The notes beneath the pieces are model-generated. The model searched no databases, had not been told where the DNA came from, and was given only the letters and a program-made list of their open reading frames with translations. A stretch of DNA of 64,000 bases from Tanypteryx hageni (Eukaryota > Arthropoda > Insecta > Odonata > Petaluridae), in the NCBI GenBank assembly GCA_028673005.1, contig CM054117.1:31344561-31408560 (forward strand), in the 5' to 3' direction. The translations under genes and the position numbers were made by a program. This document shows, piece by piece, positions 37,291 to 50,159 of the stretch. How positions within the stretch are numbered: the first letter of the stretch is position 1; every line of letters begins with the position of its first letter.

Positions 37291-38147
37291 TCGTCTTCTT
37301 CCTCTCTCTCTCGCACATTCCCTCCTCATCTTCCTCGGTCGTTTGACGGTCGGAGGAGGGCGTATTGCGGGGGAGATGGAGTCGCAGAGAGGAGGGAGGG
37401 TGGGTTGGGTGGCCCCCGAGGCGTTTGCCTCTCTCCTCGACGCTCTGGGACGTCAAAACCCCTTTATCTGGTGTAGTGCTTCTTCCTTCGCCTTTCTCCT
37501 CTCACTCGATTCTTTCTCCTCTCGCTTTTCGACCGCTTTTTCACCTCCTCACTCCCAAGCCTGTCGGCAGTCGGGACTATTTATCCTTTTTTTTCCTCCC
37601 CTTCCTCATACTTCGCTGTGTGTGTGTGTTGGTCCATCCGCTTCGAGAGATGAGTGAGAGGTACGCGCCCGAGGGGGGGGGATGCGTTTCCTGTAAGGGA
37701 TGGGGTCGGGGGAGTGGTTAAGGAAGGAAATCGGGTCGCGCGGCATCCAATGAGGGAAATCCAAACAGTGGGTGACGTTTATATGTTTGGATTCGATCTT
37801 CGCTTTCAGTCGTCGCGAGTGGGAAGGCCTTAACGAGATTTGCAGGAAATTTCGGCCGTGCAATTTTGCTAATAAACTCTTTCTCGTTTTTTACCGAGAA
37901 TGGGAAAATTGGAGGGAAGTTTGGAAAAGTCGGTTTTTTCTTTCTCTCGAGGAGAACTCGGATTTTTTTCGGTTTTTGGTGGGGTTTTGTGGAAATTGTG
38001 CCGCGCATGTTGAGGATGTTGTGTGACGTAGGCTGTAAAAACGTGACTAAGTATTTATTTAATTCTGAAAATTTTTGCCGACCTCGTAAGGAATTTGGAT
38101 CTTAGAGCGATTCGTCGCTTCTAATTAAAAAGTGGCTTGAAAAAATA
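37291..38147. other. Unassigned sequence
   Basis: Overlapping open frames at 37340-37720 are Ser/Pro-rich and unrecognised. A (GT)n run lies at 37617-37629 and a G-run near 37673-37681. Confidence 0.5.
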
Positions 38148-38248
38148 CATCTCTTCAATAGCCATGAAATGGTTGGGAAAAACAGGCGCATTGCAGCCGA
38201 AGTACGCTTCTGGTTATGCCGACCTTTTTATGGCCTTTGGAGTGACAT
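38148..38248. mobile_element. Small MITE (family C, copy 2)
   Basis: About 100 bp with inverted ends homologous to the element at 26737-26876. The left arm is CTTCAATAGCCATGAAATGG and the right arm, reverse-complemented, is CTCCAAAGGCCATAAAAAGG, both continuing to an AACCAG or AAACAG motif. The interior differs from copy 1, as expected for a fast-decaying non-autonomous element. Boundaries are good to a few bases only. Confidence 0.62.
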
Positions 38249-39358
38249 AGGTTGTCGATTTGATGTTAGCTGCAACGCGGGCTCGATAATTCTTTTTTAA
38301 ATCAAAGTGTTGGTCTATAATCTTTCGGAAACGTGATTTCCTCGGTGATTTATTTCATACCGTAACAATCGAGAAGTGACTGGATGTTGCGTTCAAAGCT
38401 CTGCGCTTAAAAATATAGACTTTTCCAAGGTAATTTTCGTCCATCTATATCACTCATCGTATTCAGCAACTAGACATATTGAATGACTTATGCTGCTTTG
38501 AGTTGCTTACTGCGCTTGATCGTGCACTGTCGATTCAGCTCCAGCCTTTTCAGGTTTCCATTTATTCCTGTCCTGCATTTGATTGAAGATGCATTTCCTT
38601 AATCAGATCATAAGATTTCACTGGCCGACTTTGGAGGAGTGCTGTGTTCTTCGCCACGTTGCCATTCAGTTAGCAGCGGCTGCAGCTGGAATGTTCACGT
38701 TTATTTTGGGTTACGTGGTGTACTGTTGCCATGACGTGACTACTGGGAATTCCAAGAGTATGAATGTGTAGAATTGAAAATTCTACCCTCTGGGTTTTAT
38801 AGATATTTTTGGATTTGTGAGGAGCAAGAGTAAGAGTCGGGGCGTCCTAAACACTGGATTTTTATGTGAACTATGTTACTTTAACCCTTAATGTTTATTT
38901 GTGTAAAAACACGCCACTTAGTTGATTGATGCTTCTGGCATCAAACATGGCAGCCATCATAAGGCTTTCCTCTTTTGATCTCTTGAGTTTTGTGTTTATC
39001 ATTATGTACGTTTGAAAACGCCCTTTCATGTGTTAAGAGCGGAACATTTTGATGTTTATCTTTTCCGAGCATGATTACGCGTTAAATATATGCAAGTGAT
39101 TACTAACGATAGCATCTCATCATTCTAATCGTTTATTCTCAGTTTTTATGCCATCGCTTTCGGATTATCTTTATCCATAGAGACAGGCTATGATCATATA
39201 TTTCAAAGCCTTTCTCAAACGCTCAACATAAAGTGTTACAAGTGCATTATTATTTTCTTTGAATGTCGGTGTCTCTACATATTCCGCGCTCATATTGCAT
39301 CAAATCTTCCTCTATTAACGACAAATGTTGGCATATAGCTAAACGACTTTGAGATATG
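38249..39358. other. Unassigned AT-rich sequence
   Basis: No recognised gene. A 60-codon open frame at 38589-38771, with a hydrophobic centre, is discussed as a finding but is not called as a gene. Confidence 0.5.
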
Positions 39359-39714
39359 ATATATACCAGGGGTCGGCAACCTACGGCCCGCGGGCCACTT
39401 GCGGCCCTCAAGAACGCTTTATGCGGCCCGCAAAGCTGTAATGAAAAAATGATCAGGAAAATTTCTGATGGGCAATTTTCTATTTTTAGAGTAAAATTAT
39501 GGTCTCAAAGCGTTTTCGGGCGAAGTTTTAACGCTAGTAAATTATGTAGACTTGATTTCGTTCATATGAAATCGCAGAATCTCGAGAAAAAGCTAATCTA
39601 TTCGCTCACCCGGCCCGCTGAGGCTTTCTTGACTCCCAATGCGGCCCTCCGATGCATTCACAACTTCAAATGCGGCCCGCCATGCAGAAAAGGTTGCCGA
39701 CCCCTGATATATAC
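39359..39714. repeat. Perfect 8-bp target-site duplication pair
   Basis: ATATATAC at 39359-39366 and again at 39707-39714 flank the hAT element exactly. An 8-bp duplication is the insertion signature of hAT transposases. The perfect match implies a younger insertion than the sister copy at 2302. Confidence 0.93.
39367..39706. mobile_element. Non-autonomous hAT element (family A, copy 2)
   Basis: A 340-bp element with a perfect 16-bp terminal inverted repeat (CAGGGGTCGGCAACCT and AGGTTGCCGACCCCTG) and a perfect 8-bp target duplication. Several GCGGCCC or CGGCCCGC motifs lie just inside both ends. They may be transposase-binding subterminal repeats, which is an inference. The central block GTTTTAACGCTAGTAAATTA is shared with the copy at 2302-2644. 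An open frame of 132 codons crosses the element and flank. It has no transposase motif and is not a gene. Confidence 0.95.
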
Positions 39715-42430
39715 CGTGCGATTTCTATTGAGTGAACATTTCTTCTTAGATTAGTTAATAGCAAAATCTTCAGCATGGGTTTAAGTTGCGAAAGTAAATT
39801 AGTCTTTGCATCCCATATTGGTCGTAATCAAATTTTAGCAAAATAATTAAGCAAAGGCGATTGCGTCGTTCATAACTACGGAATTTAGTTAATTAACTAA
39901 GGGCCCCCGTTAAGTCGCGGAGATGCTTTAAAACTATCATTTCGCCATATAATTGGGTAGGGACACGAAAAAGTTCGCCTTTCGTATAGTATTGATAAAT
40001 GAGTGAAAAGCTTTCACGATGGGTCGGCTCAAAAGACGGATTAGTGTCAAGGTTCATATAGATGATTAGGGTCAGGCTTTATTAACGGAATGGCGGCTAT
40101 CAGCCAAATTTAAAGCTCTTATGAGACGTTAATTTTCATTCGACCGCTCCATTATATAGGTCGATGTAAGATTGAAGATAAGATCGTAAAATATCAGAAT
40201 GGAGCGTATCTTCATAACTTTTTCCAACGCAATACTCGAACACATCTTACTGTATTATTCTCGTTTTAACCCATCTTTCTTATTGTTAAATTGCACGCCG
40301 CCGTATGTTATATAGTACGTTGGAGTATTAGACGCCGAAGTTGTTAAGCTGAGTAATTACCAGTTTTCTAACCATGTTTATAAAAGACAAAGGATGACAA
40401 TGACCGGTTTTAACCGATGCTTTCCACCAATTCAAGCATGATTCGCTCCGAACCCCCCCCCCCTACAACATTCCTATAGATTTGATGTTTACTTATTATC
40501 TTGTTAGGCGAAACCAGTCTTTTCGTTGATCAATTGCGCAAAGTTACCCATACTGCGGTTAAATAATTATATCTATATTTGGGTAATGTTAGTTGCGAGG
40601 CCTTCGCGAATAAAATATCTTAGTGTTGGTGAGCGCATGGAAAAGATTACGTGCGTTAATGATGACCGCGCTAATTTTGCCGGAGGTGAGGTCAGCTGGC
40701 TGTTTTTCTTTTCGAGGATACCCACCTCGGACGAATGCGGCGATGAACGGTTTTCGTACCGCGCGAGGAGAATTTTACGGTTAGATTTCCATCCGTTACA
40801 TTTTGATTGATTTTCCTCCAGAATTCCGCGTGCCCTCCCCCTCTTTATTTATCGCGCCGGGGTCAGTTCTTATGACCACTGCGGCAATTCAAACCGAGCG
40901 ATCCAGTGGCCGCCCATCGTTCCCCGGCCCTTATGTACCCGTGAATTTCGAAACAAAAACCATTATTCCGTTTGGCGCCTAACTCCTCTTCACTTACCTC
41001 TCTCTCTCTCTCTCCCGTCACCCTTTCTCTCCCTTTCTATTTTCCCCACTTTTCTCCCCCACCCCTTCCCCCTACCCCCCTCCCCAAAAAAAGGTCAAAC
41101 ACGCACGCCGGGTGTTCCCCTGTTATCGAATTCATTCTGTTTACCCTCGAAATTGGAATGATCGTTGAGCGCCTCGCGGAATAAAAAAAACAACCCCGAA
41201 AACGGCTATGCGTGTCCTTTTATTAGGGACGTAGTTTATTATTGGCCTGCAGCGATTGTGTTCTGTTCTGCTGCTGTTGCGGCGCCCTCTCTTTCCCAGC
41301 TTTACTCGTAATTACGGTTTCGCGGACGCGTTTCGGCGAATGATTCTCTAGCCGCTGCTTTTTTTCCCCTCTCTCTCGCAACGGTCACAGACGAATGAAA
41401 GTTTTTATCATATTCTTTTTTTCGCTTGATATCGCACGAGCGGCTTGTGCAGATGCCGTGATTGCTTCCAGTAAATGCTTTCCCATTTGTAATTGATTTA
41501 GTTGGGCCGGCGTTCCTGATTGCATACGTTAGCCGCTACGTCCGGGCCGTGAAGCCCGCTGCCGGAACGGCTTTCATGCCTCGTCGCTCGCGGTCTATTA
41601 TCTGTGCTTGCCTACGTCATCAATTGAACGAAGGTTTTAAAAGGCGTTCGGACTTCAAAGTGCAGTTCATTTACATGGTAGTTAACTCGGTTACCTCGCT
41701 GCGCGTGGAAGGAAGGTATTTTTTTTTGTTTTCGGTCTCCGCCGGAGCGGAAGAAGCGAAACGGCGAGTGGGATTGCGTAAAAAATTCGATCAAACCTAG
41801 TTCGGTCTCATTTTAATTTATTTTCTATCTTTAAAAGCGCTTATGTATCTGTCGATGATGTATGGGATCCGTGACCGAAGAGGTACTTTTTGCGTTAAAA
41901 AAGTAGCGATAACTCGCACGGTCGCCTTAGAGCCGAAGTGGTCGTTTTTGCGCTAATCCGATAATTAATCAGCTTGCCTCCTCTCGAATTAGTGTCACTT
42001 TAGCGTCGGGATGGATCGAATTAGGGTCGCAGTTTTTTGGAAATGATTTTCGTCTCGGAAATCTCGAGGAGGGTAATAACGAGTTTCGGTTCCACTTTGC
42101 GAAAAGCCAATCCCAGGCGATAGTCTTTTACTTCGTCGCCTTAACGTCTTTCCCGCCATATACGTTGATCGCGTTCGAGACATTAGGCCCAGCGTTTCGT
42201 AAAGACGCGTGGGAGTATAGTGATTTAAGCCCGGAGACACGGGAAGGTCTCTTTTCCGCACACATCTCTGTTACAAACGAGGAATTAGTGGTGCTGTCAA
42301 CTCTCATAAGGGAAGGTCTCACACAGTAACCCCATCTGCCCGTCCCATAACTCGGTAGCGTTCCTTTTTTTATCTTTCTCCTCCTCCTATCATCCGAATG
42401 CAAAGCCCACCCGGATTTCGTGTCTGTTCC
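39715..42430. other. Unassigned sequence
   Basis: No gene recognised. An 11-base C-run lies at 40453-40463 and a (CT)n run near 40998-41014. Open frames at 40526-40810, 41462-41800 and 42128-42457 carry no identifiable domain. Confidence 0.5.
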
Positions 42431-42835
42431 CTTAATAAACGGAAACCTGCCGCCCATCAGTTACACCTCCGAAGACCCCTTTACCGCCTCCCCTTCCCTT
42501 CTACTCCTCGTTCCCTTTTTCCCCATTCTTCCTTTTTTTTACCTCGACGAGACTATCCCTTTCCTCATTTTCGCCCTCAAAACAGGATTCTTCCTCCTCC
42601 TTTCCTTGCGTCCATCTCCGCTTTTCCCTTCGCAGTACCTCCCGGATCTCCATCACTTAGCCACCATCTCCTCCTCGGATCTCCCCGCGGCTCCCTGCCC
42701 TCCCTCACTCCCTTTCTTCCCTCCCACACCCCTCTCCACCTCCCCCTCTCTCTCTCTCTCTTCGCCATAATCCTCCTCGCCTCTCGCCCTCCGCAGAGAG
42801 ATCCCCATTCTCCCCACCGCTGTCAGCGTGTTATT
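42431..42835 (+). repeat. Pyrimidine-rich block
   Basis: C/T-dominated sequence with a (CT)n run at about 42743-42762. It is followed by a purine-rich switch at 42865-42965. Open frames of over 100 codons on both strands are Ser/Pro/Leu- or Arg/Glu/Gly-rich artefacts. Confidence 0.7.
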
Positions 42836-45800
42836 TGGCTGCCTCCGGGCTTTCCTCCTCGTCTCGGGTAGATGGGGAAATGCGAACCGAGTGGGGCGGG
42901 GCAGGAAAGAGGAGCGGGAAGGGGCGAAAAGGGTCGGTGGATAGGAAGGGAGGATGGGGAAATAAGACCGTATGAGCCGAGTGGTGGCTGGAGTGGAGCA
43001 CTGAAGTGGCACGGGGATGCTCTGAGCGCTACATTAAATTCACTCCTCCCCTCCGCTCTCTCGGTTCCCTCCCCAGGAACCATTTTGCCCACCCCTCTCT
43101 CTCTCCTCCTCTTCTTCTTCCCTCCCCATCCCGCCCACACAGCCGCCTCGGAGCGGCTTCTGTCTTGCCTCATTTCACGGTGAATTCCTCCCCGCTACAC
43201 TAACTTCTTCCCACACCGCCCTCCCTCCCCCATATCCCTCTCTCATCGGGCTCCTTCCTGTCCCTCCCATTTTCCGTCCTCCTCTTCCCTCCTTGATGAT
43301 CTGATCCCGTGTCATTCCTCTATTCACGCGGTCTCCTTGTTGCTCCTGTCTGAAGGCGAGGGTGGTCTTTTTTTTGCGCTCTCCTAAAAGGTCGCCTCTT
43401 ATTTCCCTTTTCGTGCTGGAAACGTCTGTCATGCTTTGCGGGTTTTTTTCTTTCCCCTCATACCCCCGAGGTTTTATTTTGATAGAGGCGATCGATGAAG
43501 GAGGCGGGTGCATGGAGGTGTTTTCGCTTGACGTCAGCTGATGTTTGTGGATTCGTGGCATTTGTATTGCGCTCTTTGTACGGGCTGCAAAGGTGGTCTG
43601 GTTTTTTCTTGCAAGTCCCAGCGGAAAACGAAGTCTTATAGGATTTTTCTCCCAAGGGAAGGCTTGAAAAATAATTTAGTAATGGCCGGGCTTCTTTCGA
43701 GTGAGTCAGCATTCAGGAAATGTTTAATAATGGCTTCAAATTACGTAATTTTGAGATTTGTAAAATCGCCTCGGTGCTTAATGTGCTCAGAGATGGGCTC
43801 GTGTCATTATTACGTTGACGTGGACTTGGATCTAATTTTTATTTTCTTTTTTGTAGGTAAGTAACCCGAGTGGACTTGTTGGTGGTTTGTTGCATGCGTG
43901 ATTTTGGTGAGAAATGTTCCTTCTCCGAGTTGTAAGTATTAATTTTAAACATCTTAATTAGTCTCTTTTTAAAATGGCGAGGATTTATTCGAGATTTATT
44001 TCTGGAAGAATTTTATTCAAGCGGATCTTTATGCTTACCGTTTTCGATTGCTTGAAGAGATAACATCTTTCCGTTAGATTACATACATTCGAATTTGAGT
44101 TCTTTACCTCAGATTTTATTTGAATCGAATTAATTTTGCATTCCCTTGACGATTCGAGGAATAGAGGTTCGGCTGAATTCTCGTAATTTTGTTTCTCTCG
44201 CGAACATGAGCGTATACTGGAACTTATGCAAGGAGTTAAAGCCGCAGTCAAAGGAAGGATCATTCAAAGCGATGTCAGTTGGATCAAGGGAGAGTCAGAC
44301 AATGGAAGAGGGAGAGGGGAGCGACTGCTATCCCTTTACCGGCCCTTCTGGCGCCCAAGAATTTTGGCTATTCTAATTATGTAGGTATTTGATCTTTATA
44401 TACAAGCATTATATAGTGTATATTCAGCGAAGATAAATATTTAAAACGGTTTTATTGCAAGACAATTTACATATCTTAAACTATTTATTTCTGCGTGTGC
44501 TTTAGATTAGCATTTTAATCTTCGCAGTTGGTTCGCACGAGCTTAAGATTTCGTGTCTTCTCTTCCTTCAGAATGCCACTGCTCATATCTCATTTGCACG
44601 ATAAGTAGGAAGAGTCAAAGTGAATATGTTTTTCCTTTGATCGGCGCTCATTTTTCTTCAAGTTTAACCGGGACTCGCATTCTGTGTATGCTGCGCGCTC
44701 GTAAAATCCGTGCCGTGCGTCTTCGTCCTTCCCACTTCCCTTTGTACGTGGTTTCCAACCCTTTTTAGGATGGGCCGTTTTCTCACTCCCCTCAGTCACC
44801 TTGGTCCCCTCACTGTTTTTTCCACTTTTTTATCCCATTTACGCTCCGAGTTGTTTGCGCGACGACGTGCATCCGTCAAAGGGTAACCGGAAGGCAACTC
44901 TTTCGACCGCACTCCGACGCGTTCATTAGCCACAGTCTACTCCTCTCGACTTCGAATCCTTTCCTCCACTCGGTGGTCACGTCTCTGTCTCTCTCCGCGA
45001 ATAAGTCGACGGACGCCGGATCTTTCCTCTTATCCGACTTCCGCAGATCCTCGCCTTAGGAGTCCACGTAGGCGAAAGTTTCGTATTTTTAACGATCCCT
45101 GGACGGTTTTTCTGTTGTGTTCATTTAGCGGAGTAGGAGAAAGGAGGGGGGGAGGTAAGTGGGGAGGGAGTAGATGGCGGAGGTAATCACGTTTTTGTGT
45201 TTTTTTTAAATTTTGACACGCCCGTTCATCAAACGGAAAGAGGTCGCGGTGGTTCGCGCCGCTCCTCTCGTGTCGTCTCCCGTGTTTTCCACACTCGTTT
45301 CTTTCTCTTTCCTCGCTCTCGGTCCGTTCCTAATTCTTGATGCTACTCTCTCTTCGGAGCGTCGGTCTCGTTAGGTTGGAAGTGGGCGTCCCTTATGTAT
45401 TCAGACGGTTATGCAGCAGCGCGAGGCGACCCTAATCAAGTGAACAGGCCTCGTCCTCTTCTTCTCATCTCCCTTTCCGTTCTCTCCGTTTCCTCTCTCG
45501 CTGCGGGTTTTGCCGCGGAGTTTTCTTTCTTTTCGGCTGCCACGGGGAAAAGGCGGCTTCGGTCGAGTGTGGGTGGGATCGTCTCTTTATTTTTCTCTCT
45601 AGAGGGGAAGCAACGGAGGTTGGGTTTTAAAAGGAATAATTCACTTAAATTGCGCGTCGAAATATTCAAAAAGGAATGGGATTTTTTCGCGTTCACAAAG
45701 GTTGCGGATTGGATTGCGTGTCTCCAGGCTACGTGGTGGGTTTAGAAACACTTTTTAGTCAGCTCTACGGTCTGCGAACGGTTTTTATTTCGTTCGCGTC

Positions 45801-47129
45801 TCCAACATCAAGGTGCGAATTTAGTAGAGGTTTTTGCTGTCGGAAAATTTTTAGGTTTTTTTTGCTACCGAACAGGTAAAAATTAAGATGTAGGATGTCT
45901 TTTTTACATTTTTGCTTTATCGAATACAAGTCACATAATTCACTTCTAATATTTTACTATTTTTGCTTATATGTGGTTGCTTAGTTCCTCTTGCTCTACC
46001 GAATCGTATTAGTTTACCTATTGGTAATTCAGTTTATTGGGAAACTTTTACACCAAAGCAGATGTCGCTCATAATTCTTTGGAGAGCTCTCTGCTTTTTC
46101 AGGTTGATTTACTTCAATTTCTCTCATGATATCTCCTGTGCTTTGATAATTTTTGTCATTAGCTCAAAGAAAAAACTCAAAAAATACCCAAGTTTTAAAC
46201 ATTATTTTACTGTGTAGGTACTTATTTATTTTAAAGTCATCTCTCCTTTTTTATTTAAAATAACATTTTGAATATTAAAATAGCATTTTTGCTTTGCTTC
46301 TGCCTTTGAAAACGTTAAGCAATAGGACCAGCTCGAAATCGATTCTCTGGCAGTAGACTTGATCCGATGAAACTAAAAAAACGGGAAAAAATGCGGTGTG
46401 AATTGGTGATTAGTATTTATATCTTCTTTTTCCGGCAAAAAGCGTTTTAAAAACGTGTTCGATCACGCGTCAAGGAGGAAGTTATCGGCAGCTGCCACAC
46501 GCAATATGCATGCATTAAAAAATCGATGGGTAAGGTATGCCGATTGTCGCGTGCATCCATCAAGCAGAAATTGTCGAATGCCTAGCTTTCTTTTACGCTC
46601 CGCATCTTTTTCGAACCGACGTTTTTCTCGTACGTGATATTTCACGCGGAACGATCGGGTCCCTGATATTTTGCGATTTGGTTTTGACTTCCTTTCTTTC
46701 GTGTGCGGTATCTCCCGCAGGATAAACGGACGGGGAAATCTCGGTTCGAGATTGGAGAGGATGAAAGCTGTATTTAAAAGCGCGATAATCGCATAAGTTG
46801 CTCAAAGGTTACAATTCAAACCCTTCGCTATCCCTCGGCGTCCTCGGCTACCCGTTCAGTCTTCCGCCCACCTTCGAGTGGAACTAAATATCCGCTTTAC
46901 GAGACCTAATCGTTTGAGATTTGTCGGCTGCCTGCGGATCCCGAGCGATAAGAAAGATTGAATGCTCACTCGTCTTGCGGGAGCAGGATTTCGACGGACG
47001 GTCGAAGGAATAAAAGGGAGGTTTAACCTCACCGCCAGAGAGAGGGAGAGAGAGAGAGAGGGGCCGACAAAAAAAGCTCCGAACCAAAATTCTCGAAAAG
47101 GAATCAAAAATACATTATACGATTCGGAT
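42836..47129. other. Unassigned sequence with mixed low-complexity patches
   Basis: A purine patch at 42865-42965 and pyrimidine patches at 43040-43140 and 43190-43300 precede ordinary AT-rich DNA. No gene, RNA or transposon end is recognised across the remainder. Open frames at 43541-43864, 44146-44376 and 45395-45745 show no domain. Confidence 0.45.
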
Positions 47130-47495
47130 ACAGGAATCGATGGAAAGAGGGAGTTTTGGGAGGGATGAAAAGAAATGGCGAGTGGGAGGGGAAAGGAAGC
47201 CGAGAGCGGAGGAGATTCAGATGCAGGGCGGAAAAGGGAGTTTCTTTTTCACTTCTCGGTTCCTTTTCGTCGAATGGATTGGGAGCGGAGGAGAGGAGAA
47301 GTCGGGAACGGATGGGAGGCGAGGCACTCGAGTGGGTGGTTTGCGTGGAAGAAAGGAGTTTGGCGTTGGATGTTTCGTGGGAAGGGGAGGGTCGGGCGAG
47401 GAGGCGGAGGTGTGGCGGCGGGGGTGGAGGAGATTTGGCGGCGGCGGAGAGGGGGAAGGAAAGGAGAAAGAGGGTGCTCGGGGTTAAAGAGTCGG
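47130..47495 (-). repeat. Purine-rich block
   Basis: G/A-dominated + strand with GGAGGAGA, GGCGGCGG and GGGGAAGG motifs. The 271-codon open frame that begins here is Glu/Arg/Gly-rich only within this block. It then reads into unrelated AT-rich sequence, including a possible MITE. It is therefore not a gene. Confidence 0.65.
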
Positions 47496-47783
47496 CGGGG
47501 TTGAGTTGTGTCGCGGCGGAAACTAGAAGGGTTTCTTTTTATATGACTGTATACGGTTGTTATATTCTCGGCGTTTCCCAGTGTCACCTCGATTTATTCG
47601 GTATTGTAGCTAAAATTAACTCTTCCCGTTTTGTCCTTCCTGCTTTCGTATCCGATCTTGGGTGTCCGCAGAAACTTTTTAGAGGGCGAAAGTCTCAGAA
47701 TTGGTTTGTGTTTTATGTAGTGATGCGACAACCCTCTGTTCCGAAACTCCGTCATAAACCGGCCATATTCATGGATGTACATA

Positions 47784-47961
47784 CAGGGCGGGCCAAAAGT
47801 ACGGAAACATGTTTCAACACTAACACAGCTAACATTAGGAAGCAAAAGAAGTTCACGAAGAATTGTATTTATAAAGTTTTCCACAAATGCTGCTCAATAT
47901 GTCCATATGTTCATGTTTTTTGCACACCTAAAGTCTTTCTGATCCACGACGACACACCCTG
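47784..47961. mobile_element. Possible small Tc1/mariner-like MITE
   Basis: The left end is CAGGGCGGGCCAAAAGT preceded by TA. The right end, reverse-complemented, is CAGGGTGTGTC with a TA one base beyond. CAGGG ends beside TA are common in mariner-type and related elements. Terminal similarity is short, there is no second copy in the window, and the right boundary is off by one from a strict TA duplication. Confidence 0.35.
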
Positions 47962-50150
47962 CTATCTTTAATAACTGAATAAATTCAGCTTAAAGTGATT
48001 AAAATCCGATCATTGTCATTGACGTCATTGGAATAAGCGATCACCTCGGTGTATTTTAAACGACTAAAGCTATAGCTCTTCAAACGTGTTTCCTTACTTT
48101 CGGCAACCCCTTTATGTTGTTGTTTTATTTATCGTTAATTTATGATATTGTTATTGACTCCAGGTGGCGGCAAACGCTCGATCATTCCTTTTCTGAGTTA
48201 ACTATTATTATCATTTTGGTCCACGAGTATAGATTTTTACTTTGCTAACGCTTGAAAAGCACTCGAGGGTTAAGTAAGGAGTCAATGTTAAACCTAGCAT
48301 CACCAGAAGAAAGGAAGTTTTAGTATGCAGCGACACGGTCTGCCTGCGATCGGAATCTTCTCTTACAGAACCTGTGGTTAACTCCACTTATCTCAACCGC
48401 TATCCCGTAAAAATGCTTTCCTTACGTTCCGAGTATCTGGAATTCAACTAATAGCTTCCTCATTAAAGGCAAACTCGATTTATTCTCAGCGTTTTATTTT
48501 TGTTAATCGTTCAGATCGTTCGCTTTACCCAGTTAGTAATCTGTCGGATCGTGTTGCGGGCCGTTTGACGCGTGGCGGAAGGAGGAAGGGATACGAAGTG
48601 AACTCGGATGGCTCTGTCTCTCAAGGGATAGACAAGAGACTTCGCCTTAGGGAGCGAGCAAAGGGAGGAGCACACCGGAAGGAGGAAGTCACGGCAAATA
48701 ATCACGGGTTGCAGTCGTTTTCGATCGGTTGGGCGCCAGTCTCGGCGCAAAGGCTCTTTTACGTGTAAGTTGTGCGCGAAGGGAAAACCTAATTGCTCTC
48801 TCCCTCGGCGATTTAATCTGTGGGTTCCACGGTTGGGTGCGCCTCCTCATTCCTCCCACTCTCCTCTTCCTCTCTTCCCTCTCGACGTTTTTAGGAATAT
48901 TTTTCGACGGTTTCCCTATTTTCCGTTCTCGCAGGAAGTGTTGTTTTTTTAACGATTTTTGGAATCCGTGATATCCATCGTGCCTTGACGATCTGGTTCT
49001 GTATCTGGCCAAAATTTTGTTAGCGAAAAGGCTGATGCTGTGCGTAATGAGGAAGGCAATGAACGGAAAATTTTCCTGGGTGGGGATGTATTCGTGACTT
49101 AATTTCTCTTCCCTTCTCGCTCGATTTTTATGATTTTCTTGACCCTTCTTTGTCGTTTTATTGCCTGGGTTTGTTTTTAGCCAATTTTTACGTATATTTA
49201 TGCTAGTGGAAGTTTTTATCTTCTCGACTTCAATTTTTTTTAGCTCTACTTTAAAGCATTTTCGTACTTTTTTAATTGAAGTAATTAAATATTTTACAGG
49301 TAATATGACTTGCTAGGACTGCCATTTTTTAGAGGTTCATGTACAGGTGCTCTCTTATTACCCCTCTCAATAGCAAATAATATAAAGTAAAATATTAATT
49401 GGTAAGGGTTGACTTGGTAGCCATATTGTAGATAGCTTTGTCTTAAGGGGTTAGGCTCTGTTATCTTATCAGACTTCACCTTTGTTATTATCCTAATTTT
49501 ATTTTTGTAATATTTTACTTAAGTGCAAAAAAGGAAAATAAAAAAACTTTTGTTTCCTATAAGGGATAATGATGAGCCTCCAAATTCAGTCTTGTTATTC
49601 GTTGATAGGCATTTTCTGGTTGAAATACATCAAGGCTTCATCTTATTAATTTATCATCGCCCATTTAAACGCCTGTTTTGAAAAAATGTTTCGTATTCTG
49701 CCCAATTTGCAATTTTATATGTTTATATTAGCCGAATCAAAATGAGTTATCTTTTGGGATGGGAGATCGGAGGTTGTTGGCTGCCCCCCTGTATCTATCA
49801 TTCTCGAATATCTCAGTTTGGAAAGCCTTTTTAAAGTTACGATGAATGCACGAATCTCGAAGGATAAGAAAAATAATACTCGCTCGGTCGCCAACAAGTA
49901 TTCATTATTGCCACCGAACTAAAAGAAAAACAAATCCTACGTGGGCGATTTTTTCTTTTGATTACATTTATATATTTTTTCGTCTTCCATTGCGAGTGCA
50001 ATGAGCTACTTCGTTTTACACCCGTCGTGGTCGGTGGCCTGGATAATGGTTGTTCTTTTGCATCTTCCGTCGCAGTGTGCCCTACGCCCTCTTTTCCTTT
50101 TCGTCTCTCCCTCACTCTCTCCGTCTCTGTCGCCCTCACTCTCTCTCTCG
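47962..50150. other. Unassigned sequence
   Basis: No gene recognised. Open frames at 48565-49012 overlap on both strands in CpG-rich DNA. The 49000-49930 part is AT-rich. Confidence 0.5.
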
Positions 50151-50159
50151 TTGCACCGG

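Noticed and set aside
47156..47971. 271-codon open frame
   Set aside because: Glu/Arg/Gly-rich only where the + strand is purine-rich, then runs through unrelated AT-rich sequence and a possible MITE. Not a coherent protein.
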